Shown piece after piece: positions 24,363-35,600 of a stretch of 64,000 nucleotides of DNA. Where the stretch lies: the NCBI GenBank assembly GCA_024195265.1, contig JAJLRJ010000002.1:23541597-23605596 (forward strand), given 5' to 3'. The position numbers and the translations under genes were made by a program. Source of the DNA: Dendrophyllia cribrosa. Its lineage: Eukaryota; Cnidaria; Anthozoa; Scleractinia; Dendrophylliidae. Under the pieces are notes generated by a model that was given only the letters and a program-made list of their open reading frames with translations, was not told the origin of the DNA and did not search any database. The number at the start of each line of letters is the position of its first letter. Position 1 is the stretch's first letter.

Positions 24363-27361
24363 TAAGATCTACATGTAGCAGGATTATGATAAATTGTGTG
24401 GTAAATTTTGTTACTTTTTAGTACTGTTCCATTCAGTAAGTGTTGGATTTTGAATTTAGCTGTAATGTTAATAATGAGCACATTTATTCCTGTTTTTTTT
24501 TGTCCTACATGCACTTTAAGTCACTTAGGAGACCAAAATAATACCTATTGGTTAACTATGTAAATACATTTAGGTGCTTTTCAGGCTGAGGAGGAATAAA
24601 GCGTTTAATATTTTGTTTCCATTTAGAAAGTTTATCATTATTTTAAATATTTTAAGAAATTTAGTTACCTCACCAGACTACATAACCAAATACAAGCATG
24701 AGACTGGTTTGGCAGAAATCAAAAGTTTATTACATGAATATTATCCACAGAAAAGGATTTACACCTAAATTACTTTTAAATTCTGCCAAACTCTGTTTGC
24801 TTGCATCAGGTTATGTTAGTATAATACAAGCATTTAATATTACTTATCTATGTAAATACCTTTGAAATATTCAGCTGTTTGGGAAGCCAAGCAAATATGC
24901 TTAGTGCATTCGAGTCTGGGGGAGTCATTATGTTACAATACTAAGTGTATGTTTATGCAAAAAAAAAAAAAAACATACTGAAGACAAGTGCCAACTCAAG
25001 CATCTTTAATAAGCTGTTGCAATCTCAGTTTGATATCAAAGCTTTTAGACCTGCTTTAGACCCTTTAACTTGCAAGAGGCGACAACATCAAAATTCAAGA
25101 GAAATACCAGTTTTCATTATGTACACTTAAACTGAAGCGTGAGCAGTACCATAGAAAAGTATGCTCAATATCTTTCATTTGAATGGTAACACTTCAGAAT
25201 TTCATCCACATACTCAAACGTAGAGAACTATTCTAAACAACCACATTATTCAATCAAAGTTTGGCAATGTTAGTGAAGAAAATAACCTACGATAATACCC
25301 AGAGGATGCACCTGTGGGCTACTAACATTTTGCTACTTGAAGAAGCAAAATTACTTGCGCCCATGGGTCAGATTCTATGCTTGTTTGTTAGTTATTCCAC
25401 TACTGTAATAAGCTGAATGTCATGTTATCCTTATTGACAATTTGAATATTTTATAGTTTTCCCTGCAGGAACGGCCATATTTCTGAGTGACAATCACTCA
25501 CACTGGATTAAAGATTATAACATCATTCAAGATTCTTATTTGGAGGTATTACTGCTATCACAGGACATTTGGAGACATTTTTCTTTCTGTATTAAAATTT
25601 TGATCACAATGATGAGATTTATCTCTTGATAGCCCTTTGATTTGTCATTTCTAGAATCTGAGATTTTTTTACAATATTTGTAAAGAGGTTACATGTATGT
25701 GCATTAAGCTGCACAAGAACTGTAAGTTCTAGGTTGTTATTTGTGTAGTTTGTCACTGATGAATCCCCCCCCCCCGAACTACATATTGCACTGACACTGA
25801 CAGACCATTAATCCTAATTTCCACCAAATTCTTAGAACTACTGTTTGTACTTTAACTTGTAAATTAAAAGATTGAGACAAACAAATCAAAACATAACTTT
25901 AAAGGTCAGTTGTAAAAAGGCAAGCACAGCAACATTTTGTATTTCACTCTCAATTCATGGCTTTTCTGTTTGCCATGCAATATTAAAGCAAAGTACTCTT
26001 TTTGCATTTGTCCCAGAATGTCCCAAAGAAAAATGAAATTTCGCAGTGCAGTATTTTGTGCAGTTTTCCAGACTTTGATGACTGTGATATTTTCAGACTC
26101 AATTCCTTTTATTGTAAGCATTTTGTCCCAGATTTGAGATCCAAATCCTACTCCATTATTTTATAATGCGTATTTTCATCCTGCATGGTTTCCCATCACT
26201 GTTCTCTTTATTTTCCAGGTTGTAGAAGACAGAAATGGTAACTAAAGGTACTGTGATACCATTCAAATTCTTTCCTACTTTTAATAACATTGAACATATT
26301 AATTTTCCCTTGCACCCATTTATGATCAACATGTATCATAATGTTCTAACATTATATTCTCCAATGGACAAAATAATACTCATAGAAAAAGAAACAGGTT
26401 TATGCCAAAAACTGGTACTACACTTGGGCTAGTTTATCCAAAAAGAATGCGAGAAATCTTGGAGAAAGAGGTGGGATGTTTATGGGCGGCAGAAAGTGGA
26501 ACTCCCAAGGTGGCAGGAAGCTTCAATGTAGATAGCTGCTCATTGAGTAGGGCAGGACATGTGCAGGAGAAAATAGGTGGGAAGTCTTTTGGAGGCAGGA
26601 AGGTTGAGGGCAGTAAGCAGGAGAAATAGGAAAACGTTTCACGATATTGTACAATATTTTGCAAAATAGAAAAAGGTACAAAGAGGCAGGCACTTTCAAG
26701 GTGCAGGAATGGGAGTAAAGGGTCAGGTAACAGGAAGCTCAGAACCCCCTGTCCCTCCCCTCCCCCCTGTATCCCCCTCACTATTGAGGGAATGTGGTTA
26801 TGGGCCTGTGTGCTCTGTTGTCTTTTATCTACTATAGTTGCTTATACTGTATATTGTTTTCTATTCCTAGGTGAGTTCGGTTCTGGTGTTTTGTCCAAGC
26901 TCTGAATTCCAACTGCTATATTGCTGTATGACAAATTGAGGGGAAATAATTCACCAGGATGAGTGTACAGCTAGAAGCATGGACCCTTTTGTTCTCTTAC
27001 GTAGTTACTTGAAATGATGTGAAGCAAACTTTATTCTTTCAATGAAAACAGTTGATTGAAGGTTCCCAGAGGGTATACTCAAGTTGCTCCCCCGTCAAGC
27101 TTGCTTGAAATAAGGGGAGGGGGTGATAGAGGATTGATGTTAATTTGCCCGCCCCCCTTTTGTGGCAGAAAGCTTGTTTGCATTTTGTTTCTTGTAAATA
27201 GGACGATTGCATGCATATCCATGTACCATCATTACTTCTAGAAATCCACATAGGTAATAGGATTGATCATTCCACAAATGATAAATATTAAAACACAACC
27301 AGCAAAGACACACAGCAGAGCTGGCTTAGTGTGCATCCATGACTGACAACATTTAGTTCAT

Positions 27362-28601
27362 CAGGGCGCGACAAAAGCGCTGTCCGATAGCCCGGGGCTA
27401 GTGAAGTGACCCGTCGGGCTAGTGTCTTTTTGTCGGAGTTTGCCCGACGGGCAAGCAATATTTGTTGCCTTTTCTCATCATAAAGTTAAGAATTAAAATA
27501 AGAAGTGTGTAATAAACAGTTCTCTAGTGAAAGTGAATGTGAGGAACATTTTAAAAATGTAAGAAAATATCAACAGGGAACAAAAGAAATGGAATTGAAT
27601 GATGCGTTTCCGTAAATAATTATAATGTAGACCAATGTACAGTAGCGGCCGTAATTGTGTTCACTCCTCTGCTTTTAGGTCTTTAAAATCGCTGTTGTTT
27701 TCATTGTATTAAGTTCAAAGTAAACCAGTTAGGATCTGTCTTGTCGATTAAGACCGTTTTCTTTAAACAAGCTAGACCACTTGAACATTTCCCGACACAG
27801 TCGTTGCGTTAATTAATACTGCCGTGGATAGATTGTTTTTTCCACGAACGGCAAATATTTTTGCCGTCTGCTGTTTGCCATTTTCATGGGAAAGTGAGTA
27901 GTCTCACGTTTCTCAAACTCATGAACATGCGAATTAACTTCGATTTTTCTAGTGGATTTATTTTACGATTCGAGGAAAAGTAAGGATAACAAACTGCAAG
28001 CTGCCGTTTGCCGTGTACGCATAGAACGTAGACTTTCTCAAAGTCCGTTTTTCGTTTCTCGCTCGCTCTCACGACTTCGTCGCTCGCTTCTCGCGACTTC
28101 GTCGCTAGCTTTTCGCGACTTTGTCACGCTCTCGGGGGCTTCGCATGATCGCAGTCGACTTGTGGCAAGTCTAGCGTAGAACGCCGTACGTAATGTAATC
28201 TCTTGATACTCGCAAGCAAGTCACGTAATATAAAATGTGCTATTTTTGTTGTATCAAACTTCCGAAAGGGCTTGCAAGATATTTTACGTTACCGGTATCC
28301 AAAGGCGAAAGACTTCGAGTAAGAGTACTAGTTTCATTGATCAATTGATCATAACTTTCATAACCTGCGCAAAAATAAGTTTTTCTCGTAATTTATAATT
28401 TATTCCGCAACATTCGCCGTCGGGAGCGAACACAGTTGGAGATTTTTTGCCTCTAGGTGTAATATTCATCCCTTGTTTAAATTTGTTTGTTTTTAATAAT
28501 TAATTTACTTTTGGGCTAGCTCTTCAGAGCTCCGGGCTAGTAAACTAAAGTAGCAGCTTGCCCGAAGGGCAAGCTGATTTTTTCATTTCCATCCCACCCT
28601 G
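27362..28601. mobile_element. 1.24-kb CAGGG-ended element (hAT-like relic)
   Basis: The ends CAGGGCGCGA and its partner CATCCCACCCTG are short imperfect inverted repeats of the hAT CAGGG type. GTTCAT lies on both sides (27356-27361 and 28602-28607). Subterminal GCCCGACGGGCAAGC and GCCCGAAGGGCAAGC hairpins occur at each end. The internal frame at 27952-28179 reflects a CGACTTCGTCGCTCGC repeat and is not a recognisable transposase. Confidence 0.5.
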
Positions 28602-29559
28602 GTTCATACACGTGAATTTTGTACAAGGGTCCGAGTTTCATGCACAATTTTGGTTCCAAAACATACCCCGAAAATGCAAAAATTAAAACACAAATACTGT
28701 ATAAAATGTATCCATCTCTGTTTATTCATTTAATCATCTTACTGTAGCTTCATTACTGATTTCTACCAATGGAATTGTTTTTACAAAAGATAAGTGGAAT
28801 CAGCCTTTAACATACCCCCCCCCCCCCCCCTCCCAACCCCTCCCCCCAACTGGGCAAAAAGAAAACCTTAAAAATCCAGAGTTTCAAAATAAAGACACCT
28901 TCGCACCTTCTCTTTATGACAGACACTTCCTTCATACAGCAGGCGCGGATCCAGGATTTTTTATGGGGGGTGGCCCCTGTACAGACACCTTTAAGATGGA
29001 CACCTTTGTGATATGCCTAAGACAGATACCTCTATCTTTACGATGGACACCTTCAAGATGGACACCCTCGAAAAAGAATAATATTATGGTTTTCACGCTA
29101 CAATCCTGTGCAAGTTGGATTGAGTTCCATACTCAAGTCCAACAAAAAAAATCAACACGAAAACGTCTTTGTAGTGAAAAAAGTAAATAATTACATACAT
29201 AAATGATTAATTAACAATAAAGAAAAAAAACTGCTTGCAATAATTGCGCGTAAAACAGGCAGAGAGCGCAAACAGTTTTAATCTGGCGGTTTCTCCCAGC
29301 AGTATGTTTACCCGTCTCTCTGTCTCGTTGCGACAACGCTTTGGTTGTGCGCTTCTCCCCTTACATTTGCTTTATTACACTTTAATATAGCATTTTTTAA
29401 AAAAGGAAAATTACTAAGCAATGCAAATACATTAAAAAAAAAATCAAACGTGCATTATGGTTGCAACAAATATATTTTCAAAGATTCAGTGGCTTTCAAT
29501 AAGTCACCTGCCAGGTACTACAGTCATTGACGAAGTTCGTGATTTGTGCATTTAGTACT

Positions 29560-29800
29560 AATAAACGAAAACTCATGAAAAACTTTATTCATTGTAGTGT
29601 AAATTTTCTCACAATAATCATGTTTATACTAATAAACGGAATCTCATGACCAACTAGCCGGTTTCCGTTTATTCAGTAATAACTGAGTAACTATACGGGC
29701 TTTCCACGAGTTACCGTTTATTCAGTGTCGGAATCTCGTGACTAAATAGCCGACTTTTTCACGAGTTTCCATTTATTCAGTATATAAAACTTGAGCGTTT
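29560..29800. repeat. Degenerate tandem repeat around GTTTCCGTTTATTCAGT
   Basis: The phrase CGAGTTTCCGTTTATTCAG, or its complement CTAATAAACGGAAACTC, recurs about five times at roughly 60-bp spacing in mixed orientation. The alternating direct and inverted copies suggest a decayed foldback element. Confidence 0.55.
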
Positions 29801-29860
29801 ATCTTTAGAATAACTTGCCGAGTTTTAGTGCGTTTTAATATAACGGAAACTCTGTGAAAG

Positions 29861-30114
29861 CAGAAACCCATAAGTGGGTTGAAACATACAACTGTCCCTT
29901 GTACGCTTCAAAACAAGCTTCCAATTATTCAATTTGCTAAGAAGTTGTTACAGCCATATTTGGAAAATCAAAATATTAACCAATCAATTAGCTAGAACAA
30001 CTTGCTTCCAATTTTGAGGGACCGGGGAGTTTCCAAATATGGTACTATGCAAAAAATGAATATTCAGAAGCTGTGAATGTGCGTTACACGTTTCAACCCA
30101 CTTATGGGTTTCTG
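29861..30114. mobile_element. 254-bp MITE with perfect 25-bp terminal inverted repeats
   Basis: CAGAAACCCATAAGTGGGTT at the left is exactly mirrored at 30090-30114. GTGAAAG is duplicated at 29854-29860 and 30115-30121. The CAG terminus and the 7-8 bp duplication fit the hAT group. The TIR itself contains the palindrome CCCATAAGTGGG. Confidence 0.78.
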
Positions 30115-30158
30115 GTGAAAGCTAATACAGCATGAAGCTTCTCGGTTCTTTTAAATGA

Positions 30159-30315
30159 ATAGGTGGTTTTCACCTTACGTCACAGCGGCCATGTTGGTGC
30201 ACACCTACAAAAGAATTTTAATGAACTTCTTTTGTTATGTGCACCAACATGGCCGCCATGGCCTTTGTCATTTGAGTCCACAGGAGGAAAGGTCACGTGA
30301 GTGAAAACCATCTAT
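30159..30315. mobile_element. Foldback MITE (ATAGGTGGTTTTCAC ends)
   Basis: The outer arms ATAGGTGGTTTTCAC and GTGAAAACCATCTAT are paired. The inner arms GGCCATGTTGGTGCAC and GTGCACCAACATGGCC are also paired. TA occurs at both borders. Confidence 0.7.
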
Positions 30316-30676
30316 ATTTTAGCGGCAGAAATTTTTAGCGAAAGGAATCTTATCTGCTTTCACCCTTCCGAAAATCCTAGCTGACCTTATTAGTCAGGCT
30401 GCTTGTTCACTAATTAAGGGCGCTAAATTTACCAGCTGTCAGTGTAGCAAATGCCTCTATGATCTAGACTTCTTAATCTACATGTATTTGCCAATTTTAA
30501 CTTTTTATTATTCAACATTCACTTTTTTATAACTTTTTAATATAGCCATAGGTGTATTTTTTTAAAATTGTATTATAACTTAAATTTTATATTTGTCGAG
30601 CGTTTTTTACATGAGCCTCTGGCTCGGGAGATTGGGTGACCACTCCCTACGTTATCGACCAAGTAATGATCCGCAT

Positions 30677-30836
30677 AAGGGGGTGTTTACATGACACCGG
30701 GGCGACTTCACTCCGGTTCCCTCTTATGGCTCTACATTTGTTTACATGATACCATCATCATGTAAACAAATGTAGAGCCATAAGAGGGAACCGGAGTGAA
30801 CTCGCAGTCGCCCCGGTGTCATGTAAACATCCCCTA
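30677..30836. repeat. 160-bp near-perfect palindrome
   Basis: Left GATGACACCGGGGCGACT-type sequence through CTCTTATGGCTCTACATTTG is followed, after a loop of about 15 bp, by the full complement through AGTCGCCCCGGTGTCATG. The arms are about 73 bp with one short CGCAGTCG interruption. It would form a strong cruciform or RNA hairpin. Confidence 0.9.
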
Positions 30837-31340
30837 AGAAAGATAGCGCTGAACGACAATGCACGATGGAATGTCAACTTTTTTCATTGTTACAACTAGT
30901 GGTCTCATTGGCCTAGACTCAAAAGCCGCTAAAAAGTTAAGGTTTAAGGTGCATTTTGTCTAATTTTTTTTAAGGTTTCAAGTAATTTGAGACCCAATCG
31001 CACAACATGCAATTTTTAAAAGATATTGTATTTGGGGAACTTCATCAAAGAAGCAGAATTATTAGCTATTGTCTTCTGCTGTAAACACCCCCTAAGAAAG
31101 ATAGCGCTGAACGACAATGCACGATGGAATGTCAACTTTTTTCATTGTTACAACTAGTGATCTCATTGGCCTAGACTCAAAAGCCGCTAAAAAGTTAAGG
31201 TTTAAGGTGCATTTTGTCTAATTTTTTTTAAGGTTTCAAGTAATTTGAGACCCAATCGCACAACATGCAATTTTTAAAAGATATTGTATTTGGGGAACTT
31301 CATCAAAGAAGCAAAATTATTAGTTATTGTCTTCTGCTAT
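30831..31340. repeat. Recent 258-bp tandem duplication, two copies
   Basis: The sequence from CCCCTAAGAAAGATAGCG to TTGTCTTCTGCT is repeated at a 258-bp offset (30831 and 31089) with only a few substitutions. The TGTAAACA-CCCCT junction between the units reuses the outer end of the neighbouring palindrome. Confidence 0.92.
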
Positions 31341-31862
31341 TCTGATTGGTTAAGCACGCACATTTCCTAAAATTTATTTGACGCAAATGGATTTTCTTTA
31401 TTTTTATTATGAAATATAATTACTAACCATCAGCTCTTCCTCTATTCTTGAAATCAAAGATATTGTATGTGGGAAAGATGTAATACGGCAATCTACTGTG
31501 TAATACGGTCGGATATTTTGCGTGTTCCGGCTCTTTTCCTTATAAGGCAATATGACGTCACATTCGAATAATAAATATTACACTGAGTTAAGTTTTTCAC
31601 GAGTTTTTGTTACTAAGTCTACTAACGCTGCTTGGGCAATACAAACATCAAGCCTTGTAGTATCTATTCCTGAAGTTTTGAGCCGCGTTGTCAAGTAGCA
31701 CAAAATGCTCAAATCTGCAAAAGACCGCAAACGATAATGCTGTAAACGCTCTTTTTCTCTAGAGAATCCGCTAGTTTTATAATAATTTTCCTTTTTTTAA
31801 TTTTTAATCTTTGCACTCTGACATGCTCTGAGCCTTATTTGAATACGGCCCAAAATAAGCTC

Positions 31863-32097
31863 TGGGGAGGCCGTTTCTCGAAAGACCCGGTAATTACCGG
31901 GCCCGGAAAGCTGTTTTATTTTCATTGAAGATTGAGGTTTTAAAAGTTTTGCAGATAATACGATAAAACTATCAGTTAGCAAAACAAAATGGACTGGTTT
32001 GTTCGCTAGGACCTGCCCTTTTATTCTTTAGATTTTGATTTAAATATTTGGCTTCGGGCCCGAAAAAGTTACCGGGAGTTTCGAGAAACGGGCCCCT
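31863..32097. mobile_element. MITE with GGCCGTTTCTCGAAAG ends, first of an adjacent pair
   Basis: The left GAGGCCGTTTCTCGAAAG and CCCGGTAATTACCGGGCCC are mirrored by GGGCCCGAAAAAGTTACCGGG and TTTCGAGAAACGGGCCCC. It abuts a related element at 32098. Confidence 0.68.
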
Positions 32098-32340
32098 GGC
32101 GTGCGTTTCTCAAAGGTCCCGAAGACATTTCGGGCCCGAAAGCCATTTTTAATTCTCAGTTTCTATCAAGTGGAGCTGCAGTTAATAGCCCACAAGCCTG
32201 CCCGACGTGTTTCGTCAACAACGAATTTTATTTCTAAGCTTTCAAAATAAACAAAAACTGATTTCTTGTCATTAACACTGTGTACAAAATAAGGCTTTTC
32301 TGGCCCGAAAACTTTTCGGGACCTTTGAGAAACGCACGCC
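32098..32340. mobile_element. MITE with GGCGTGCGTTTCTCAAAG ends, second of an adjacent pair
   Basis: GGCGTGCGTTTCTCAAAGG plus CCCGAAGACATTTCGGGCCC is mirrored by GGCCCGAAAACTTTTCGGG and CCTTTGAGAAACGCACGCC. It shares the order GTTTCTC, inner palindrome, GGGCCCGAAA with its left neighbour, so both belong to one family at some divergence. Confidence 0.72.
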
Positions 32341-32376
32341 GCCGCCGATCCGATCCAAGTGTTGTTTATAATCACC

Positions 32377-32483
32377 TGGGCCCAGTTGTTCAAAGAGTGG
32401 ATAACGGTATCCACCGGATAAATCACTATCCAGTGGATAAACGTTAACAAAACCCATTGCGCTATCCACTGGATAGTGGTTTT
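32377..32483. repeat. Fragment of a GGATAAC/GTTATCC foldback repeat
   Basis: GGGCCCAGTTGTTCAAAG is followed by alternating GTGGATAACG, CCACCGGATAAATC and CTATCCAGTGGATAA blocks that pair with one another. It sits just upstream of the PARP2 start and may lie in its promoter or 5' UTR. Confidence 0.6.
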
Positions 32484-32628
32484 CCAGATATTGAAACGAG
32501 AAGGACTGGTACTAACACTATTTTGGCGCCAATTTCCCGGGCAAGCTTGAGCTGTGAGGAGAGCTGTGATAGATCCTCCATCTTGGATGTGAAGAACGAG
32601 ATTGTTAGAGATTTGTGGAGAAAAAAAT

Positions 32629-35600
32629 ATGTCTCAAAGGCAGAGTAGACGACGAAAGGCACCAAGTGAGTAGAATATAAAAAGTGAATTTAAATTCTGT
32701 ACGTAAAACGTTACGACGAATTGCTTCGAGCTCTAGTTATTCTTGAGCTCTTTATTGTCACTACTGTACTTCGAATCTTCGATCCTACATTTGAAGCTGT
32801 AAAGACTTGAGTACTTTAAGACTTAAGCTTATGATTAAGCTTATGTAAAAGGTATAGTTGAAATATTTTTTTGCAGTCAGTTGCTATGCTGCAATTTCAC
32901 AATATTCGATGAATTACAAAAACTGAGAAAAGTACAAAGACTTTTGTGCAGTGACTTTCCAAACAATATAAGCCTAACTTATGTTTGCATGGTGGCCATG
33001 TTGGATGACGACAGAACAGTGAAAATAATTTCTATCGTTTGGGAATAAAACTCTATTCTGATGGAAATGATTTCTACAACATGGCAACCATCCAAGCCAC
33101 CAATAGAGTGTATAAACATTCATGGTAGAGGGCCGTCACCTCTACATGTAGATACAACAGACACTTGGAGTGCTTGTCTGTATTAAGCTTACAGAGATAG
33201 TGAATTTATTTTATTTGAGCTTTTATTTCTAAGGGATTAAGTTAACAGTCCACAACAATGAGATGTGTGAGTTATGGAGCTGTTGCCTTTTTTTTATTTT
33301 ATTTGCCATTTTTAGCAAGTTCTGACGGTCAAGATGCAACAACTACTGTTCAAGCAAAGAAGGCAAAAGCCGATACAAATGGAACTGTGCATGCTCCAGC
33401 ATCAAGTTCACCCAATTTTACATCGTTAACATGGGAAAGAGAAGATAAATCCACGTGGACACAGTATTCTGATGATCATGTCAAGATTATTACTGAAGCC
33501 TTCCAAAATGGGAAGCCAGATGTCGATATCATAGATGGAAAGTCTGAATTGTCAGTGTTATTTGAGCGCATGGTCCAAAGGAATAAGAAGAGTGGATGGG
33601 AGAAAAGACTAAGATGTATTTCATCAGTGGGTAGTTCAGATCCAGATGAATGTAAGTGTCACATTGCATGTAAAATCACTGTATCAAGAAAGTAAAGATA
33701 TACATTATTGTCCCAGTGATGGCCAAATGCAATTTATTGATAATTTAACCAAGGTAACAAGAGCTTAGGGGAGGGGGAGGGGCGATTAATCAAGGGAGGC
33801 AATAATTTCAAATATTTCCACCAAAGGGGGGTCATGAATTGATGGGCAGCTATTATTCAAGGAAATACGTTAACTGATCATAAACCTTGTTTATTCCAGA
33901 TACGTGGGAATGGGAAGATGCCAAGGGTAATTGGACTGAATATTCCAAGCCCACTGTCTACCTTCTAGAGGCAGCATTTATGTTTGGGCTGACAAGTGTT
34001 AAGTTGAAAGAGGACAAAAAAGAGCTTATTGTGAATTTGACAAAGAAGGTTCAAACAACTAAAACCGGAAGAGGATCCAAGAATGTACATAGGATCAAAG
34101 CTAGTGATGCTGGTAAGTGAATGCTCTCATACCCCAAGTTAACACAAGTTTTGGAAAGGTCATTTTGCAAACAAATGTGCATTGGGTGGTCAAGTGGTTT
34201 TGCAAGTAGATGCTATGGCTGTTTCTAAGTTACAAAAAGCCATCTCAATGTAGCCTTGTATATGCTCATACATGTATGAAAGTGAACAATTACGGACAAG
34301 TTGCATATACATGTACTTGACAGTATCTACTTGCCTTTAGGTGAGTTGTAGGTAGTTTTTTTTTCAGCTATTTAATTAGTAATGGCCCTGACACTTGCAA
34401 TGTTTTTTTTTTCTTTTAGGTTCTTCAAAGCAAGTATCACTATCTCCCAAAGCAGTCAAGGCAGACATCAGTGCAAAGAAAGAAAAAGTGAAAAAGGAAG
34501 AAAAAGTGAAAAAGGAAGAGGCTGCTACCAAAATAAAAACTGAAACAAGTATGCTTTCTGATCCTAGCTAAATGATGACTTTAAGTTTTTTTTATAATTT
34601 GGACTTAAAGGCATAAAACTAGCTAGTGGGATTCTGATGGTTCACATCTATGCAGTACTTTTATATGAAAAAGGTTTATGTTGCTTTTTTTCAGGTGAGG
34701 TGAAGTCAGTGGTGTTTAGTGGTAAGGCCCCAGTTGACAGTTACTGCTCTATCAAAGACAACACTCATGTGTTTACTGAACGTGATGACATCTGGGATGT
34801 GATGCTCAATCAGGTAATACTCTTAACTGATTTAGCACAGACATGTGGAGGGTAGAATAGACGTCAGATATGAAATCAAGTTTCAATGGTATATAGTTCA
34901 CTTTTGGAACAATTTCAACGTGGTTGCCCAAGAACATTTCAAGAAGCCTCAAGACATCAAAGCTGAGAATAGCGCTTTCTAGTAACAGTGTCACAGTTTC
35001 AAAGATCCAAAAAATATATAGAATGAACTAAAAAACCAGAATCCATAAATAGAATCCACATGCTGAATTTGACAAAAATGTGAAGTTTCCTGGTAGTTTC
35101 TTGGTGTTGCGGATGGTGTGATCACCAAATGACGTAAAACAAAAGATTCAAAAGACTCTGAACAATACCCACACCACAACACAAAAGCTAACCAACAATG
35201 GCTTCCGCAACACCAAGAAACACCCAGTTTCCTAGAGATCTGCTTGAAACTTCAGTTTTCAGCAGATTTCTTCGTACATGTGAAGGGCTCGGGGCATATC
35301 CAGCCTATGTTGCTTTTGAGGTCGTTTTTTATTTTTCTCGATCAGATTTGTCCATTTTTGGCATGTGAACTACAAATTAGTTGCAAAACATTGTTCAGAT
35401 TTTTTTCTGTTGTTTTTTTCCGTCGTTTTCGAGAATTAACGTATGCAAAAAAAAATCTGCATGTCTCCCGCTGAATCCCGCTCGAAAAAATGAATCCCAA
35501 GGTTTACCCGAATTTCTTGATTTTACGCTGATTTTTCACTTCAGATGGCCAAGTTTGGGCCCGTACCGCTGAATCCCGCTCAAGAAAAATAAATCCCAAA

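Larger units (their letters stand above)
22164..32628. other. 10.5-kb gene-poor interval: PRPF4B 3' UTR and repeat cluster
   Basis: No exon with recognisable protein similarity was found on either strand. The first part presumably holds the PRPF4B 3' UTR; several AATAAA or ATTAAA hexamers are present but none is compelling. From 22.3 kb onward at least ten inverted-repeat elements, a long palindrome, a tandem duplication and C runs account for about half of the sequence. 24363-27360 is AT-rich with no clear structure. Confidence 0.5.

Noticed and set aside
28011..28180. Arg/Ser-rich frame at 27952-28179 as an SR protein
   Set aside because: It comes from a CGACTTCGTCGCTCGC tandem repeat inside a CAGGG-ended element, with no start context or splice sites.
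33258..33695. Frame starting [14 protein letters not shown] that looks like a signal peptide before the first WWE domain
   Set aside because: The hydrophobic run is the translated polypyrimidine tract and TTTTTAG acceptor at 33315. Splicing from 32665 gives a basic nuclear leader in the same frame, as expected for PARP2.
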